Below are positions 5,456 through 6,650 of a stretch of DNA of 6,650 bases, piece by piece. Source of the stretch: an uncultured Clostridia bacterium (GTDB lineage Bacteria; Bacillota_A; Clostridia; Oscillospirales; Ruminococcaceae); contig CAMVPV010000081.1 of NCBI GenBank assembly GCA_947169455.1, positions 1-6,650 on the forward strand, written 5' to 3'. The position numbers and the translations under genes were made by a program. Each line of letters begins with the position of its first letter. Within the stretch, counting starts at the first letter, position 1. The notes beneath the pieces are model-generated. The model saw only the letters and a program-made list of their open reading frames with translations. It had not been told where the DNA came from and made no database searches.

Positions 5456-6196
5456 TCACATCATAAGTCCGCCGGATATCTCGATCACCTGTCCGGTCAC
5501 GTAGGATGCATCATCCGACGCTAAGAATGATATCACGCCCGCGATCTCCTCGGGGGTGCCGTATCTCTTCATGGAGATGAGCTCGAGCATTTTCTTCTGC
5601 TGTTCCTCGGTGAGCTTGTCGGTCATAGGTGTCTTGATGAACCCGGGCGCTACTGCGTTCACGGTTATCCCGCGGGAGCCGAGTTCCTTTGCCATAGTTT
5701 TCGTCATGCCGATGATAGCTGCCTTCGATGCGCTGTAATTGATCTGTCCGGGGTTGCCGTAAAGACCCGCCACCGACGCCAGACTGATTATCCTGCCGGA
5801 GCGCTGACGCAGCATAACGCCGCCGCCGACCAGCTTCATCATATTGAACACGCTCTTCTGATTGACCGATATAACGAGGTCGTACTGTTCCTCGGGCATT
5901 CTCGCCGCAAGGCCGTCCCTTGTGATGCCTGCGTTGTTCACGAGGCAGTCTATCGAGCCGAAGCGTTCTTTTATCGCCTTGACCATGTTCTCGCAGTCCG
6001 CATAGTCCGATACGTCCGCACAGAACACCTCACATTCGACGCCGAGCGCCCTTATGTCGTCCGCGATGCTGTTGTCCTCGAACATCGAGGGGTTTATGTC
6101 ATTGAGCGCGATATTGTATCCGTCCTTTGCGAGACGCAGGGCGACTGCCGCTCCTATGCCTCTCGCCGAGCCTGTTATAAGTGCTGTTTTTGCCAT
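5456..6196 (-). CDS. fabG: 3-oxoacyl-ACP reductase
   Basis: FabG reduces 3-oxoacyl-ACP to 3-hydroxyacyl-ACP with a nicotinamide cofactor. The 246-residue product is a complete classical short-chain dehydrogenase. It has the dinucleotide loop TGSARGIG (8-15), NNAG (87-90), Asn112, and the catalytic Ser141, Tyr154 and Lys158 in the YSASK segment. The C-terminal GQVIEISGGLMM is typical of FabG. The end of the second strand reads IALNDIN, with Asp33 where NADPH-using FabG proteins usually lack an acid. In short-chain dehydrogenases an acid there often marks NADH preference, so this FabG may use NADH; that is an inference. AAGGAG seven bases upstream gives a strong start at 6196. It follows fabK by 12 nt with no fabD between. 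Position in the cluster makes FabG far more likely than another dehydrogenase of the family. Confidence 0.94.
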   Translation of the reverse strand: MAKTALITGSARGIGAAVALRLAKDGYNIALNDINPSMFEDNSIADDIRALGVECEVFCADVSDYADCENMVKAIKERFGSIDCLVNNAGITRDGLAARMPEEQYDLVISVNQKSVFNMMKLVGGGVMLRQRSGRIISLASVAGLYGNPGQINYSASKAAIIGMTKTMAKELGSRGITVNAVAPGFIKTPMTDKLTEEQQKKMLELISMKRYGTPEEIAGVISFLASDDASYVTGQVIEISGGLMM

Positions 6197-6208
6197 GATA
6201 TATCTCCT

Positions 6209-6650
6209 TTAAAATTCCACATTGAGCAGCTTTCCTGCCTGCGCGAACATTTCCTCAACTATCTCACTGCACGGCTTTATCTCGTTCACCATGCCCGCGA
6301 TCAGTCCACAGAGGAAAGAGCCCTCCTCGACGTTGCCGTCCTGAACTGCCTTGCGCAGCGAACCGAGCGTGATGTTCTCAAATTCCTCAGGCGTGATAGT
6401 GCCCTTCATCTCGCCTGCCGCGAGGTTCTTCGTGAATTTCGTGCGCACGCTCCTGCACGGGTGACCTGTCGTGCGTCCGGTAACTACGTTGTCGGTGTCG
6501 GTCGCCTTTACAACGAGCTGCTTGTAGGTGTCATGTATCTGTACTTCCTCCGAAGCGAGGAACCGCGTTCCCACCTGAACGCCCTCCGCGCCCAGCATGA
6601 ACGAAGCCGCGATGCCGCGTCCGTCGGCTATGCCGCCCGCCGCTATGACG
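6209..6650 (-). CDS. fabK: Enoyl-ACP reductase II (FMN-dependent), C-terminal part
   Basis: FabK reduces trans-2-enoyl-ACP, the last step of each elongation round, using FMN and a nicotinamide cofactor. It replaces FabI in many Firmicutes and is unrelated to it. Only the last 146 residues are in the window; the frame stays open to 6650, so the start is outside. The visible part opens with the flavin-phosphate-binding region of this TIM-barrel family, VIAAGGIADGRGIAA, then MLGAEGVQVGTRFLAS. TGRTTGHPCRSVR follows, in a region conserved in FabK. The C-terminal helical stretch includes LRKAVQDGNVEEGSFLCG. The stop at 6209-6211 is 12 nt before fabG. Related nitronate monooxygenases share the fold, but these motifs and the FASII context favour FabK. 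An ATG at 6598 is an internal methionine, not the start. Confidence 0.94.
   Translation of the reverse strand, partial: VIAAGGIADGRGIAASFMLGAEGVQVGTRFLASEEVQIHDTYKQLVVKATDTDNVVTGRTTGHPCRSVRTKFTKNLAAGEMKGTITPEEFENITLGSLRKAVQDGNVEEGSFLCGLIAGMVNEIKPCSEIVEEMFAQAGKLLNVEF

Larger units (their letters stand above)
1156..6650 (-). other. Probable single FASII transcription unit ending in a zinc-ribbon gene
   Basis: Seven genes run in one direction with gaps of 12, 28, 21, 13, 19 and 13 nt and no terminator-like hairpin between them. The promoter must lie upstream of the window. The fabK-fabG-fabF-accB-fabZ-accC order matches the core of known Gram-positive FASII clusters except for the missing fabD. 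The tight spacing places the membrane zinc-ribbon gene inside the same message; whether the multi-ribbon gene joins by read-through is less certain. Confidence 0.75.

Overview
The window is one side of a compact fatty-acid-synthesis (FASII) operon from a member of the Clostridia, followed by two zinc-ribbon genes of unknown function. Every supported gene is on the minus strand, so transcription runs from position 6650 towards 1. The flavin enoyl-ACP reductase FabK, the run fabK-fabG-fabF-accB-fabZ-accC, the strong Shine-Dalgarno sequences, and a fairly GC-rich codon usage all suggest a Firmicute of the Clostridia, perhaps an Oscillospirales/Ruminococcus-like gut bacterium. The family-level guess rests on impression, not on a search.

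Layout in transcription order: the C-terminal part of fabK (6650-6209, cut by the window edge); fabG (6196-5456); fabF (5427-4186); accB (4164-3673); fabZ (3659-3231); accC (3211-1859); a 229-residue protein with one zinc ribbon, low-complexity linkers and two C-terminal membrane segments (1845-1156); and a gene with at least seven zinc ribbons, running off the window at position 1 (1083-1). Gaps from fabK through the 229-residue gene are only 12-28 nt and most genes have a clear ribosome binding site, so these seven genes are probably co-transcribed. The only larger gap is 72 nt (1084-1155), before the multi-ribbon gene. It holds a weak terminator-like hairpin, so that gene may be partly uncoupled. 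No gap exceeds 300 bases, and I see no tRNA, rRNA, insertion sequence or CRISPR array.

How the genes work together: AccC charges biotin on AccB with carboxylate, the first half of making malonyl-CoA. FabF condenses malonyl-ACP with a growing acyl-ACP, FabG reduces the ketone, FabZ removes water and FabK reduces the double bond. Two expected members are absent: fabD (malonyl transfer) is not between fabK and fabG, and accD/accA (carboxyltransferase) do not follow accC. The place after accC is instead taken by the two zinc-ribbon genes. These share a distinctive module, a CX2C-X8-CX2CGY ribbon followed by a short helix of the type PDKxELDxMxxMM. They look like related partners whose job is unknown, and they are the most interesting part of the window.
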